Shown: positions 36,334-46,988, counted from the stretch's first letter. The stretch is DNA of 64,000 bases from Nitrospira sp. (GCA_016873515.1 VGXB01000004.1:1-64000); one strand, 5' to 3'. A program made the numbers and translations. The notes: generated by a model from the sequence alone, not told the origin.

Positions 36334-36789
36334 TTACTCGTCTTTACAGAAGGTTCGTTCGTAGGCGATGAGTTGCCAGGCTTCTTCCTCGGTCAGGACA
36401 TTGCCCTTCACAAGCGCCGGCATACCGGTTCCGGGACTGCCGTTCTTGATGACCCAGAAGAGCTCTCCATCGTTACGTTTCTTGTGAAACTTGCAATTCG
36501 TAAGATTTCGTGGACCTGGAGTGAGCAGCATTCCACCAGCACCATCCCCCTCACCACTTTGACCGTGACAGTTTGCGCAGGTGCCCTTGCCTTCATAGAG
36601 GTCTTTCCCCTTGGCGATGACCTCAGGCGTGACCGTGATTGGACTTTTCAGTTTTCGTGCTTCACCCCGTTCAGCTTCCGGAACGCGCGGTTTCAGCGGA
36701 TCAGATTCGGGGCCAGACCAACCTGCCGTACTGCACAAGGTAACGGCGAGAATGCCGCACAATGCCACAACCACACGGTTCCCTCTCAT
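36334..36789 (-). CDS. Periplasmic monohaem cytochrome c
   Basis: The 151-residue precursor has a signal peptide (about residues 1-25) and one haem-binding motif CANCH at residues 71-75, with Met123 in TGMPAL as the likely sixth ligand. The domain KGKDLYEGKGTCANCHGQSG is a class I cytochrome. It is upstream, in position, of the nirK operon on the same strand but separated by about 300 bases and a terminator. It could donate electrons to NirK; this is inferred from proximity. Confidence 0.9.
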   Translation of the reverse strand: MRGNRVVVALCGILAVTLCSTAGWSGPESDPLKPRVPEAERGEARKLKSPITVTPEVIAKGKDLYEGKGTCANCHGQSGEGDGAGGMLLTPGPRNLTNCKFHKKRNDGELFWVIKNGSPGTGMPALVKGNVLTEEEAWQLIAYERTFCKDE

Positions 36790-37003
36790 GGTTCCTCCTT
36801 GGTGGGACTACTCAATTGCGGATTTTTCGGTTTTTCATATTTTGCTGGTGAAACACCTGCATCGGCTTGTTCGTGGCCACATGATACCACGAGATGTGTC
36901 AGAACAATACTGACCATCCGAGGAAAATTCTGGTTTCAACAGAAGAGCGACATCTTGGAGTATCGTGGGAGTGGGGGGTATGATCAGGACTTGGGAAGAA
37001 ACC
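36790..37003. other. Upstream region of the cytochrome c gene
   Basis: This interval lies between the cytochrome c start and the terminator of the nirK operon. It contains the AT-rich 36820-36845 stretch expected for the cytochrome promoter. I see no gene and no clear hexamers. Confidence 0.35.
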
Positions 37004-37032
37004 CTGGCCCGGACCAATACGGTCCGGGCCAG
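37004..37032 (-). terminator. Hairpin terminator of nirK/truncated haemoglobin operon
   Basis: CTGGCCCGGACC (37004-37015) and GGTCCGGGCCAG (37021-37032) form a perfect 12-bp stem around a 5-base loop. On the minus strand the stem is followed by a short T-containing run (GGTTTCTTCC). It lies about 58 bases past the truncated-haemoglobin stop. Confidence 0.75.
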
Positions 37033-37089
37033 CACACCGTGGGGATTTCGTTCGACTAAGTATTGGTCGACCGCATCCGCGATGAAACG

Positions 37090-37533
37090 TTATGGAACTT
37101 CGACGATGTCATTCTTCATCCCACCCAAGGCCCCGAGCAGTTCGTTCTGTTCTTTTTGCGGCACGTTGAAGGTATTCAACGCGCTGATCAGATCTTCGAC
37201 GAGGGCGTTGAATGCGGCGCTGGTGACCTTCATGCCCTTGTGGGCCGTCTTCATGTCACGGCCGGGATAGGTGCAGGGGCCGCCGGTTGCCTGGCACACC
37301 TGTTCGACCAGGAGCGAATTGAGCTTCTTGAGGTCGGTCTTGGCGAAATAGCCATTGATCCGGGCGTCACCGCCCACGTTGCTGATGAACTTGGTGACGA
37401 CGGCTTGAATCGCGCCCTTTCCGCCCAGTCTGTCGTAGAGGGAGGCATCGGCGGCAAAGGACGTGGCGCCGCTGAGCGTCCACGTCGCGGCGACGGCAAC
37501 AGTAATTCCGACAATTTTCTTACTTAGAGACAT
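37090..37533 (-). CDS. Secreted group I truncated haemoglobin
   Basis: The ATG at 37533 has AAGGAG 8 bases upstream. The 147-residue precursor has a signal peptide ending near ATSFAADA and then a truncated globin: SLYDRLGGKGAIQAVVTKFI, the FAKTD region, and the proximal haem His98 in MKTAHKGMKV. Such globins bind O2 or NO. A periplasmic form directly behind nirK, 60 bases away, suggests handling of the nitric oxide made by NirK. The length is longer than cytoplasmic group I globins because of the signal and a C-terminal tail. Confidence 0.88.
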   Translation of the reverse strand: MSLSKKIVGITVAVAATWTLSGATSFAADASLYDRLGGKGAIQAVVTKFISNVGGDARINGYFAKTDLKKLNSLLVEQVCQATGGPCTYPGRDMKTAHKGMKVTSAAFNALVEDLISALNTFNVPQKEQNELLGALGGMKNDIVEVP

Positions 37534-37593
37534 AACATCTACTCCTTTGTGTGAGAATGAATTGATTATAAAACCGCTGTCCCCGCTCATTCC

Positions 37594-38544
37594 TTACGGA
37601 TTCCAGGGGGTGTTCGGCATCAGCTGGTCATATTTCTTAGGGTTTTGGTTGGCGATCACCACCGCAATCGCCCCGCGCAGGGCGCTTGTCAGGGAGTGGG
37701 TCACAACAGGATAGGCTCCTGGCTCATCTGCGATCATATCGAAGGTGGCTGCGCTGCCTGGACCAACCACATAGGTCTGAACTCCCGTGAACTTGTTGGC
37801 CGGATTGCCGCTCTCGTACACGTTATCCCAGATTTCAGCAATGGGATGCAGCGCAGAGAATTCGTTCGGGCCGGCATTCACGAAATAGATGCGCACCCGC
37901 TCGCCAACCTTGACCTCCAATGGCTCGCCTCCCGGAAAGAATGGGTGGTACTTGAAGATTCCACCGTTAAAAATCGTATTGTCAAACTTCCGATCAAACA
38001 TCCCTTGCACATTGTCCGGATTCTTCCAGAACTCCGACTGCACCAGGACAAACTCACGGTCAGCCTTGGGCCAGACACTGGCGTCTTTCGGATCCACGAT
38101 GATCGCTCCGAACATGCCACGGGCGACGTGCTGGATCATGGGGCTCGCTCCGCAGTGGTAGAAAAACACACCGGGCTTCTTTGCCACGAAGGAATACTTA
38201 TGTGTGTCTCCAGGTCCAACTGTCTTGTGATAGTTCTTCAAGAAGTCAAGCTCGGCCGCATGAAAGTCCATCGAATGCGGGAATGCATTATTCTTATCGC
38301 CGATGAGCGTGAAGTTGACGGTGTCCCCCTCGGTCACTCGCACGACCGGGCCCGGCATCTGGCCGTTAAACGTCCATGCTTTGTATTTTGTCCCGTTGCC
38401 ATCGATGACGATCTCTGATTCAGTTGCGGTGAACGTCACATCATGGACCTTGGCCCCTGCCGAGCCGGGCAGAGTGATAGATGTACTGGCCCCAAGAAGG
38501 ATGGCAAGTCCTAGAGCCGAATTAAACATACGAGCCCCCCGCAT
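37594..38544 (-). CDS. nirK: Copper-containing nitrite reductase (NO-forming)
   Basis: The 316-residue precursor has a signal peptide ending near SAGA and two cupredoxin domains. Type 1 copper ligands are H90, C131, H139 and M144; type 2 ligands are H95, H130 and H283. The catalytic Asp93 (HSMDFHAAE) and His233 (LHPIAEIWD) are present. It reduces nitrite to nitric oxide in the periplasm. GAGGAGG lies 6 bases before the ATG. It is the first gene of a two-gene operon with the truncated haemoglobin. Confidence 0.95.
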   Translation of the reverse strand: MRGARMFNSALGLAILLGASTSITLPGSAGAKVHDVTFTATESEIVIDGNGTKYKAWTFNGQMPGPVVRVTEGDTVNFTLIGDKNNAFPHSMDFHAAELDFLKNYHKTVGPGDTHKYSFVAKKPGVFFYHCGASPMIQHVARGMFGAIIVDPKDASVWPKADREFVLVQSEFWKNPDNVQGMFDRKFDNTIFNGGIFKYHPFFPGGEPLEVKVGERVRIYFVNAGPNEFSALHPIAEIWDNVYESGNPANKFTGVQTYVVGPGSAATFDMIADEPGAYPVVTHSLTSALRGAIAVVIANQNPKKYDQLMPNTPWNP

Positions 38545-38804
38545 AATTTCCTCCTCGTTTTAGTTATGACAAATGGCTGTTAGGGAAATAAACGGTCAAC
38601 AGTATATTCTTCCTCTTACGGCTCGTCAATATTTTCTGGGAGTATTTTTCAGGAAGAAGGTGGCGGCACAATTAACTGCTTCCTATATCATCTCAAACCC
38701 CTGTCAGATGGGCTGGGAGGGGGAGTATTGTCGTGAACATATCCGAATCGATGCGTATGGAAATCGATTCACGCCATGATGTACGCTACGATCAACTCGC
38801 AGCA

Positions 38805-39812
38805 TTAGCAAGATTTCTGGTTGCGCTGAGCGATGCCGACATTCCGGCGAAGGCCCTCAGGTTTCGCCCGCCGAATCGGGCTCTGCCGGAACTCACGTGA
38901 GAAATCTGCTTCACTCATCTGGGCTAGCACATCCAGCTGAGGTGCGAGTGTCAGTGCGTTCGGCTGGAAGGCCGACTCCTGCGTCGGTTGGGTCCGCAAG
39001 TTGAATGGACATACATCAAGGCAATCATCGCACCCAAAGATCTTGTTCCCCATGCCTCGCTGGAGTTCAGGTGAGATAGAGCTGGCTTCGCCGCGCCATT
39101 CGATGGTCAAATAGGAAATGCAGCGGGTGGCATCGACCACATAGGGCTCGACGATTGCGCCGGTTGGACAGGCTTGAATGCAGAGCGTGCAACTACCGCA
39201 AAGATCAGCGCCCGGTTCATCGGGTTCCAGCTCCAACGTGGTTAAAATTTCACCGAGTAGCAGCCACGAACCGTGGTCCGTGGAGACCAAATTGGAATGT
39301 TTGCCGATCCACCCCAGCCCTGCCCGTTCGGCCCAGGCCTTCTCCATGATCGGGCCGGTATCGGTGTAGGAACGAGTGACCGCATCCGATGCCAGGCGGT
39401 GAATGGCCTGCTCGAGTTGCGTGAGCCGCTCACCGAGGACGTTGTGGTAATCCCTGCCCCAGGCATAGCGCGCGATTCGGCCGTAACTGGGCCGTTCATC
39501 GGCACGATGGTCAGTCAGATAATTGAGGCCGACGGAAATGACCGAACGGCATCCACGAAGCACATGCTGAGGATCCACGCGTTTTTCTGGTGTTCGCCCC
39601 ATCCAGGCCATTGTGCCCTGGTAGCCTCGGCGGAGCCATTCCGTCAGACGTTCATACAGCAACGAGGAGACTCGGGTTGGGACTGGCATTGGACCGGGGT
39701 ACGGCTGGCTGCTGACAGCCGATAGCGGATTGCGTTCAGCAACTCGCGCAATACCGACCGCATCGAACCCCAGCACACGGGCCTCTCGTTTGATCGATTC
39801 AGTCAGAGACAT
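38805..39812 (-). CDS. queG: Epoxyqueuosine reductase
   Basis: The start at 39812 gives 335 residues beginning MSLTESIKREARVLGFDAVG. The cobalamin-binding N-terminal part has MEKAWAERAGLGWIGKHSNL, and two [4Fe-4S] motifs follow: CGSCTLCIQACPTGAI and CDDCLDVCPFN. It completes queuosine in tRNA anticodons. The C-terminus ends in RRAKPEGLRRNVGIAQRNQ, typical of the family. The gap 38545-38804 upstream of nirK holds no convincing gene. Confidence 0.95.
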   Translation of the reverse strand: MSLTESIKREARVLGFDAVGIARVAERNPLSAVSSQPYPGPMPVPTRVSSLLYERLTEWLRRGYQGTMAWMGRTPEKRVDPQHVLRGCRSVISVGLNYLTDHRADERPSYGRIARYAWGRDYHNVLGERLTQLEQAIHRLASDAVTRSYTDTGPIMEKAWAERAGLGWIGKHSNLVSTDHGSWLLLGEILTTLELEPDEPGADLCGSCTLCIQACPTGAIVEPYVVDATRCISYLTIEWRGEASSISPELQRGMGNKIFGCDDCLDVCPFNLRTQPTQESAFQPNALTLAPQLDVLAQMSEADFSREFRQSPIRRAKPEGLRRNVGIAQRNQKSC

Positions 39813-39930
39813 GGTTATGCAAAGCTGTTTGAGGGTAGCACAGTCTCTTTTCTTGCGGCCATGTGGGTGTGCGCGTAGAATCCGTGATGTTCCGAGCAGA
39901 GGAAAGGAGAGCGCTAGGCTCGCGGCTCGC

Positions 39931-40529
39931 ATGAGGCAGATAGACGACGCGGTATCACACGTAGGATTGGGATGGCTGTTTGTGTTCCTGCCCCTGCTGT
40001 TCGCGGCCCTGTGACCGTCGGCCGGGTATGCGATGTCCAGTGTCGATACGTTGGAAATCACGACCAACTCTGCTGGCGGTGTGTACGCGAGGGCCCGCGT
40101 GATATTTCCGGCGACGATCGAGGTGATTCAAGGACTGTTGACCGATTATCCACATTGGCCAGATCTCTTCGAGGTGTGCATGAGACTGGCTGAATGACAT
40201 GTGTGGGATGCTGTCGCCACGATTGACCTACGACTTGAGCACGCACTGCTCTCAGGAGAGCGTCGCCTGGTCACAGAGTCGCGTACGTTGCCGAACAGTG
40301 GATTGGTGACCGATCTGAAAGGCGGGAACTTTAAGCGCTATCATCGTGTATGGACGCTGCGGTCAGCCGGTGAGGGTACTCAGACAGCCGCCGAATGTGA
40401 CTTGCTGTTTGAATTGGACTTGCTTGTCCCTGACTGGATCATAGCCCTCGCCGTACGACAGGAACTGGAATCACACTTTCGTATCGTGAAGCAGAAAGCG
40501 CGTGAGTATTCTGGACATCGGCTGCTCCC

Positions 40530-40533
<4 letters not shown>
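39931..40533 (+). pseudogene. Secreted SRPBCC-type protein with two in-frame TGA codons
   Basis: One frame from ATG 39931 to the TGA at 40531-40533 encodes a signal peptide (WLFVFLPLLFAAL), then protein-like sequence through DTLEITTNSAGGVYARARVI, FPATIEVIQGLLTDYPHWPD, HALLSGERRLVTESRTL and CDLLFELDLLVPDWIIALAV, the pattern of an SRPBCC/START-like lipid- or ligand-binding protein. It is broken by TGA at 40012-40014 and at 40195-40197. Both could arise from CGA by a single transition. No other break is seen. Either a recent pseudogene or UGA readthrough; I favour a pseudogene. Its end overlaps the thiE start by 4 bases. Confidence 0.7.
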
Positions 40534-41877
<1,344 letters not shown>

Positions 41878-41975
41878 TTAGAGCGTGTAGCGTATAGCGT
41901 ATGGCCCAGGAATGATTCAATGGAAGCGGTAAGCAATCAGCCTCCGGCTATCAGCTATAAGCCATATGCTCTTCT

Positions 41976-42752
41976 TCACAGATTCCTGCTGTCACAGTTC
42001 CACACTTGTCCGGAGACATTCTTCAGTTGTGCGAGATGCACGATCGTCCATGCCGCCTCTTCCAACGACGAAGGGCGGTGCAACGCATGGTCAGGCCATT
42101 CGGTACCTTCAGGAAAGATGTCTGTGGTCAACCCGGTTTTTTGCCATCCTGGCAGCACGAGATTGACCCGGACGTTTTGCGGGCCCCATTCCCACGCCGC
42201 GCTCTTAACCAATCCAATCAGCCCGGCTTTTGACGTCGCATAGGCAGCCTGACCGGTGGATCCATGGAATCCCGTGTGGGACCCGATCACGATGATCGAG
42301 CCTCCTTCACGAGCAAGTAACAGTGGAGCCATGGCGCGCAGACAGTGAAAGGTGCCGGTCAAATTCGTTGCGATCACCTCGTGCCAGGTCCGTTCGGTTT
42401 GGCGTACCAGCAGACTGCGTCCAGCGATCCCCGCGTTGCAGATGAATGCCGCTGTGGTGGGCACGCAGGTACCCCATGCGTCGATCATGTGCTGGACCGA
42501 ATCCCACTTTCGGATGTCCGCTTGGTAGAGATCACCGGTACCCCCCGCTGCTCGAACTTGCCTGAGGGTGGATTCTGCCGCGGGCTTGTTCTGGCTATAG
42601 TGGATACCGACATGCCAGCCAATCGCACCGAACGCCAGGCTGATCGCGCGGCCAATGCCCCCTGATGCGCCGGTGACGAACACTGCCGGCCGGGCTCTTG
42701 GTGGAATTAGCCGGGGGCGAGCCGTCGGCGTGTTCGATAATGGGCGTGTCAT
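41976..42752 (-). CDS. FabG-like short-chain dehydrogenase
   Basis: The ATG at 42752 is the likely start; the cofactor motif TGASGGIGRAIS lies near residue 26. The catalytic Ser (VIGSHTGFHG), Tyr and Lys (YATSKAGLI) and the NAG motif (CNAGIAG) are present in a 258-residue protein. The pattern is close to 3-oxoacyl-ACP reductases. Its place next to bioD suggests a role in making the pimeloyl chain, but this is inferred from neighbourhood. It is divergent from the secreted protein gene at 42878. Confidence 0.85.
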   Translation of the reverse strand: MTRPLSNTPTARPRLIPPRARPAVFVTGASGGIGRAISLAFGAIGWHVGIHYSQNKPAAESTLRQVRAAGGTGDLYQADIRKWDSVQHMIDAWGTCVPTTAAFICNAGIAGRSLLVRQTERTWHEVIATNLTGTFHCLRAMAPLLLAREGGSIIVIGSHTGFHGSTGQAAYATSKAGLIGLVKSAAWEWGPQNVRVNLVLPGWQKTGLTTDIFPEGTEWPDHALHRPSSLEEAAWTIVHLAQLKNVSGQVWNCDSRNL

Positions 42753-42877
42753 GCGTGCCTGGATTATGCGAGGACGCGTACGTGAACGCAAGCGAGGGGA
42801 AGAGTCGGTTACTTGCCGCCCTTGCAGGTCCTATGGTACCGTTCAAGTACGTTCATGACCGGAGATCCTTTGTCACG

Positions 42878-43762
42878 ATGCAGTCCACGACCATAAAATC
42901 GCTTCTTGTAGGGAGTGTGTTGTTGGCAGGGGGGCTAGGCCCGGCATCGCTGGGCGCGGAAGAGCCTCTGACGATCGCCGCATCCGCCGACTACTTTCCC
43001 GATACCTTTGGTAGCCGCTGGACCTACCGTGGGCAGCTGTCGGAAGGTCCGCTTCAGACGATTGAGAACAAGTTTTTCACCAACGTCTCGACGGTTACCG
43101 GAACTAAGACGATCAAGGGTGTCGCGGTGACCATTTTTCATGACACGAATCCTGCCAATCACGGTCCTTCGGATAGTTACTATCGCCGGGATATCGTCGG
43201 CATTGTCTATTATGGGGCTGATCCGGGGACGCCGCTGGAAAAACAAATTATTCCGTACCAAATCTTTCGTTTCCCCTTGAAGGTGCCCTCCTCATTCCAA
43301 CAGTTCGATCGGACGGGAATCGATTTTGGCACGGATCTAGACCGCGACGGTACCGATGAGAAGACAGATGTAAAAGGGTGGAGTACGGTGCTCAGCCGCG
43401 AGTCTGTCACCGTGCCAGCAGGGACGTTTGCGGACGTCATCAAGGTCGAAGCCAAGATGACCATGCGCATCCACTTGTCGGCCAGCCGACGCACGATTGC
43501 AGGCTTGGATATTATGACGGCGTGGTTTGCGAAAGGGGTTGGTCTCATAAAATATTTGGAGCGGCAAGAACTGGGCGGTGTTAAAGAAGACCGGGGAGTG
43601 GTGGTGGAGCTTTCCGAAGAGCTGGAATCATACGAGATCAAGCCGGCGAAAGGATCAGTCAGCGGCCTCGAATCCCCGTCGGAGGGTATTCTCGCTGATC
43701 ACGCGGGCGATCATGAACTGGGTCAGGTAGTCCTCGCCGCTGGCCTTCGCACCCATCCCTGA
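42878..43762 (+). CDS. Secreted protein of unknown function, C-terminus possibly altered
   Basis: The ATG at 42878 opens a signal peptide (MQSTTIKSLLVGSVLLAGGL, cleavage near SLGAEE). The mature part is beta-rich (YFPDTFGSRWTYRGQL, GVAVTIFHDTNPANHG, KGWSTVLSRESVTVPAGTFA) and is about 290 residues in total. I do not recognise it. The last 36 codons run antisense through the end of a truncated P5C-dehydrogenase fragment, so the natural stop may have been lost by rearrangement near 43655. Low-complexity acid-rich sequence (ELSEELESYEIKPAKGS) marks the probable original end. Confidence 0.65.
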   Translation: MQSTTIKSLLVGSVLLAGGLGPASLGAEEPLTIAASADYFPDTFGSRWTYRGQLSEGPLQTIENKFFTNVSTVTGTKTIKGVAVTIFHDTNPANHGPSDSYYRRDIVGIVYYGADPGTPLEKQIIPYQIFRFPLKVPSSFQQFDRTGIDFGTDLDRDGTDEKTDVKGWSTVLSRESVTVPAGTFADVIKVEAKMTMRIHLSASRRTIAGLDIMTAWFAKGVGLIKYLERQELGGVKEDRGVVVELSEELESYEIKPAKGSVSGLESPSEGILADHAGDHELGQVVLAAGLRTHP

Positions 43763-44182
43763 GAGTCGATGTCCTCCGAAAGGCTGGCGTCCCACGAGGG
43801 CGCCGGTAATCGGTCGGTTCAAGTAGAGATTCCCAACATCAAACTGTTTCCTCGCCAGCGTAAGATTGGCTGGATTCCTGGCATAGACGCCTCCCGTCAG
43901 CGCATAGGCGGTTCCGTTGGCCAGATGCAGCGCCGTCTGCCGCATCACTGCCAGCACGGGGCCGAAGATTTCTTCCTGCGCCAGCTGATGATGGGACTCC
44001 ACGTCAATGAACACGGTTGGACCGACGAGATGGCTGCCGCCCTTCACCGGGCACTGTACGAGCAGCCGGCTTTCCCGCTGCCCCTCGATCATGAACTGTT
44101 GGATCGAGGCCTGAGCGCGCGCATCGATGACCGGTCCCACCCTGGTGCCTGGTTCTGCCGGATCACCGATCTGCAAGCTCAC
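43655..44182 (-). pseudogene. C-terminal fragment of L-glutamate-gamma-semialdehyde dehydrogenase
   Basis: The frame encodes only the last third of a PutA/PruA-type aldehyde dehydrogenase: QIGDPAEPGTRVGPVID, QEEIFGPVLAVMRQ, TGGVYARNPANLTLARKQFD and GRQPFGGHRLSGMGAKASGE. The NAD-binding part and the catalytic Cys and Glu are missing. Homology begins abruptly near 44182, so the 5' two thirds were deleted. No proline dehydrogenase gene remains nearby. It overlaps the 3' end of the plus-strand secreted protein gene. Confidence 0.8.
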
Positions 44183-44371
44183 CGGCTGTCGCCCAAAGCT
44201 GCAGGGTCAGTATACTTCAAGCTTCCGGTATGAGTCCTATCCGAGAGTCAATCGCGCACAGATATCGGTTGAAAACGCGAGCCGGTTTCGATAAAGTGTG
44301 ATCTTTGCGATACGTTCACCGGAGCTAGTTTGCCATGGTGGACCTCGATTTAGACAAGCAAACGAGTATCC

Positions 44372-45235
44372 ATGGCCGAGACGAGACGGATCGCCCAGCC
44401 TCTGACGATAGAATTTTCCTACGGTACGTGCATCTTCTTCTGCACCCTTAGTATCATCACGATCGCTGGTGTTCCCCTCTATGGATACTACATCGGCTAC
44501 ACGTTGTTTGACTGGATACACTTTGCGGTCATGTATATCGTGACGGGGATGGGGATTACGGTCGGCTATCACCGGCTGGTGGCGCACCGAAGTTTCGACT
44601 GTCCCGATTGGGTGAAGCGCCTAGCCTTGATCGCTGGAGGATGGGCGCTACAAAACTCGGCGCTGGTCTGGGGCGCGGACCATATCCGCCACCACGCCCG
44701 CACGGACACGGACGAAGACCCGTACAATGCGACCAGAGGATTTTGGCACAGTCACTGCGGCTGGCTCTTCTACGAGACGCCGTATCGACTTGGAAAATAT
44801 GAAATCCGACTGCGCCGCGACCCGGTGATACTCTGGCAACATCAGTACTACTGGCTGATCGTCGTCTCCGGTCTGGTAATCCCTTTTTGCGTGGGACTCT
44901 GGTGGTACGGCACTCTTCAGGGTGGCATCAGCGGCCTCCTCATGGGTGGCCTGTTCCGCATGTTCATGGTGCTCAACTCAACCTTCACTATCAATTCCCT
45001 CTGCCATATGTTTGGTAGCCAGCCTCACGGTATGCAGGACAGCAGCCGAGACAGTTGGCTGATTTCCTTTATCAGCTTCGGCGAAGGCTATCATAACTAC
45101 CATCACACCTATGCCAGGGATTATCGGAACGGCCCGCAGTGGTACAACTTCGACCCGTCGAAATGGACTATCTACGCACTCTCGCTGACCGGTTTGGCCA
45201 CCAATCTGCGCCGCCTAGACCCCTCGGTCTTTTGA
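44372..45235 (+). CDS. Acyl-CoA/fatty-acid desaturase
   Basis: The 287-residue membrane enzyme has the three His boxes of delta-9-type desaturases: HRLVAH at residues 67-72, HIRHH near 104-108 and HNYHH near 240. Four membrane segments flank them (around residues 20-60, 85-100 and 155-205). It introduces a double bond in membrane acyl chains using O2 and a diiron centre. The spacing and WGADHIRHHARTDTDEDPY are typical. It has no operon partner. Confidence 0.93.
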   Translation: MAETRRIAQPLTIEFSYGTCIFFCTLSIITIAGVPLYGYYIGYTLFDWIHFAVMYIVTGMGITVGYHRLVAHRSFDCPDWVKRLALIAGGWALQNSALVWGADHIRHHARTDTDEDPYNATRGFWHSHCGWLFYETPYRLGKYEIRLRRDPVILWQHQYYWLIVVSGLVIPFCVGLWWYGTLQGGISGLLMGGLFRMFMVLNSTFTINSLCHMFGSQPHGMQDSSRDSWLISFISFGEGYHNYHHTYARDYRNGPQWYNFDPSKWTIYALSLTGLATNLRRLDPSVF

Positions 45236-45396
45236 CCCGCATGCCAGTTCCCCAGGTGGCATGTCACGGATGGCTTGCCGGCCCATTTCATTTCCCGTGT
45301 TGCATCGCTTATGATGATGCGATGGATACGAAATATTCGTTGCGGATGGAGGTAACGAGCAGCAGTGAAATTGTGTGTCTGATGGAGGACTGAGTC

Positions 45397-46278
45397 ATGG
45401 CCGAAGAACATTCACACGTGTATGGCGAGCCGCAGCCACAAACAGCCGCCAATTTCGTGCCAGGCGTCAAACATGTGATCGCGATCAGTAGCGGCAAAGG
45501 TGGGGTCGGTAAATCGACCGTCGCATCGAACCTGGCCTGCGCGCTGGCCCAGACCGGCGCCACGGTGGGTTTATTAGATGCCGATCTCTATGGCCCCAAT
45601 ATTCCGATGATGATGGGCAGTACGAAAGGGCCAGAACAACGAGACGGTAAAATTATTCCGGTCGAAAACCATGGAGTCAAACTCATTTCGATGGCCTTTT
45701 TGGTGCCGGAAGATACGCCGCTTGTCTGGCGTGGTCCAATGGTCCACCAGTACCTCCAGGCATTTTTCCGCGACGTCCTCTGGGGGGAACTGGATTATCT
45801 ACTGATCGATTTGCCGCCCGGCACCGGCGATGTGCAGCTTTCGCTGTCTCAAATGGTTCCGTTGGTTGGCGCCATTACCGTGACAACACCCCAGGAAGTG
45901 GCACTCTATGATGTGCGCAAGGGTATGGCCATGTTTCAGAAAGTGAATGTGCCATTATTGGGTATCATCGAAAATATGAGTTTCTTTGTGTGCGGGCACT
46001 GTGGCGAGCGGACAGAAATTTTTTCGCATGGTGGCGGCGAGCGGGCAGCCGAAAAAATTGGTGTGCCATTTCTCGGATATATCCCGATCGATCCTGCCAT
46101 TCGGGATGGAGGAGATAGTGGTCATCCAATCGTGGTGGCTAACCCGGCATCGCCGCAAGCAGTGGCTTTCCGTGAGATCGCCAAGAAGGTCGTGGGGAAA
46201 CTTGGCGAGGCAGGAAAAAGCGGTCCATCGGTCGAGAGTTTGCTCAAAAAGATCAAGCAACCTTTTACGAGTAACTGA
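45397..46278 (+). CDS. apbC: Mrp/NBP35-type (ApbC) Fe-S cluster carrier ATPase
   Basis: The 293-residue protein has a deviant Walker A GKGGVGKST at residues 33-41, DADLYGPNIP, DLPPGTGDVQLSLSQ and a CxxC (CGHCGE) near residue 198 that carries a bridging [4Fe-4S] cluster between two subunits. It delivers clusters to apo-proteins. GGAGG precedes the ATG by 8 bases. A Rieske protein gene follows after 20 bases, suggesting cotranscription. Confidence 0.94.
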   Translation: MAEEHSHVYGEPQPQTAANFVPGVKHVIAISSGKGGVGKSTVASNLACALAQTGATVGLLDADLYGPNIPMMMGSTKGPEQRDGKIIPVENHGVKLISMAFLVPEDTPLVWRGPMVHQYLQAFFRDVLWGELDYLLIDLPPGTGDVQLSLSQMVPLVGAITVTTPQEVALYDVRKGMAMFQKVNVPLLGIIENMSFFVCGHCGERTEIFSHGGGERAAEKIGVPFLGYIPIDPAIRDGGDSGHPIVVANPASPQAVAFREIAKKVVGKLGEAGKSGPSVESLLKKIKQPFTSN

Positions 46279-46298
46279 TCACGTGATCGGAGGCAGCG

Positions 46299-46604
46299 AT
46301 GGCGGATTATGTGCGGGTGGCTGGAACGGGTGACGTGCAGCCTGGTCATGGTGTTGTAGCCGAAATTCATGGTAAGACGCTAGCCGTATTCAATGTCGAT
46401 GGGACCTTTCATGCAATCGATAACACGTGCGTGCATCGCGGTGGTCCGTTGGGCGAAGGAGAGACTGAAGGTACCGTCGTCACGTGTCCTTGGCACGGCT
46501 GGCAGTTCGATATAACCACCGGCGAATGCACTAAGAATCCTTCGGCGAAAGTTGCAGTGTATCAGGTCAAGGTTGAAGGGTCGGATGTGAAGGTATTGCT
46601 CTAG
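46299..46604 (+). CDS. Rieske [2Fe-2S] ferredoxin
   Basis: The 101-residue protein has the Rieske motifs C44-x-H46 (CVHRGGPLGEG) and C63-x-x-H66 (CPWHGWQFD). It resembles the NirD/BphF-type soluble electron carriers and lacks a signal peptide. It lies between apbC and an unknown gene. The electron partner cannot be told from context. Confidence 0.92.
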   Translation: MADYVRVAGTGDVQPGHGVVAEIHGKTLAVFNVDGTFHAIDNTCVHRGGPLGEGETEGTVVTCPWHGWQFDITTGECTKNPSAKVAVYQVKVEGSDVKVLL

Positions 46605-46616
46605 TTGTAATGCATC

Positions 46617-46988
46617 ATGATGGAGAGCGAGCTCGACAAACACCAACTCGCCGGATTCGATGACAGAGAACGTGGGTTTAGTCGGTCGGTCGAATTTGAG
46701 CGAGCCGAGGACCATTACCGAGCCAACCTTAGGTATGAGTTTGTCCGTGTCACAACCGACCCATATCCGACGCAGGATCATGCGTTGACCGTGCTGATCC
46801 AGACGTTACAACGCCAAGGCTATCGGCAGTTGCGAACCCAGAAGAGTTATTGCAACGGTATCTATCTTGGCTCTCAAGAACTCTGGGTCGAATATCCAGA
46901 TCCCCAGCGTGAGGAGCCAGTTAAGGGACTTCTGAAAACCATCATGGGTTGGTTTCGTCCAGAGAGAGCTGACGCCAATCATCCATGA
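46617..46988 (+). CDS. Hypothetical conserved-looking protein
   Basis: The 123-residue protein (start at 46617 or 46620) is acidic and soluble, with FERAEDHYRANLRYEFVRVT and QGYRQLRTQKSYCNGIYLGS. It starts 12 bases after the Rieske gene and its stop overlaps the lipA start by 4 bases. I do not recognise it. Its consistent spacing with neighbours argues it is a real gene in the same operon. Confidence 0.6.
   Translation: MMESELDKHQLAGFDDRERGFSRSVEFERAEDHYRANLRYEFVRVTTDPYPTQDHALTVLIQTLQRQGYRQLRTQKSYCNGIYLGSQELWVEYPDPQREEPVKGLLKTIMGWFRPERADANHP

Noticed and set aside
38573-38779. 68-codon plus-strand frame between nirK and queG
   Set aside because: It lacks a ribosome binding site, its sequence does not look like a folded protein, and it covers the expected nirK promoter region.
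45322-45393. 23-codon frame ending 3 bases before apbC
   Set aside because: It is too short to support, has no clear ribosome binding site of its own, and may simply reflect the apbC leader.
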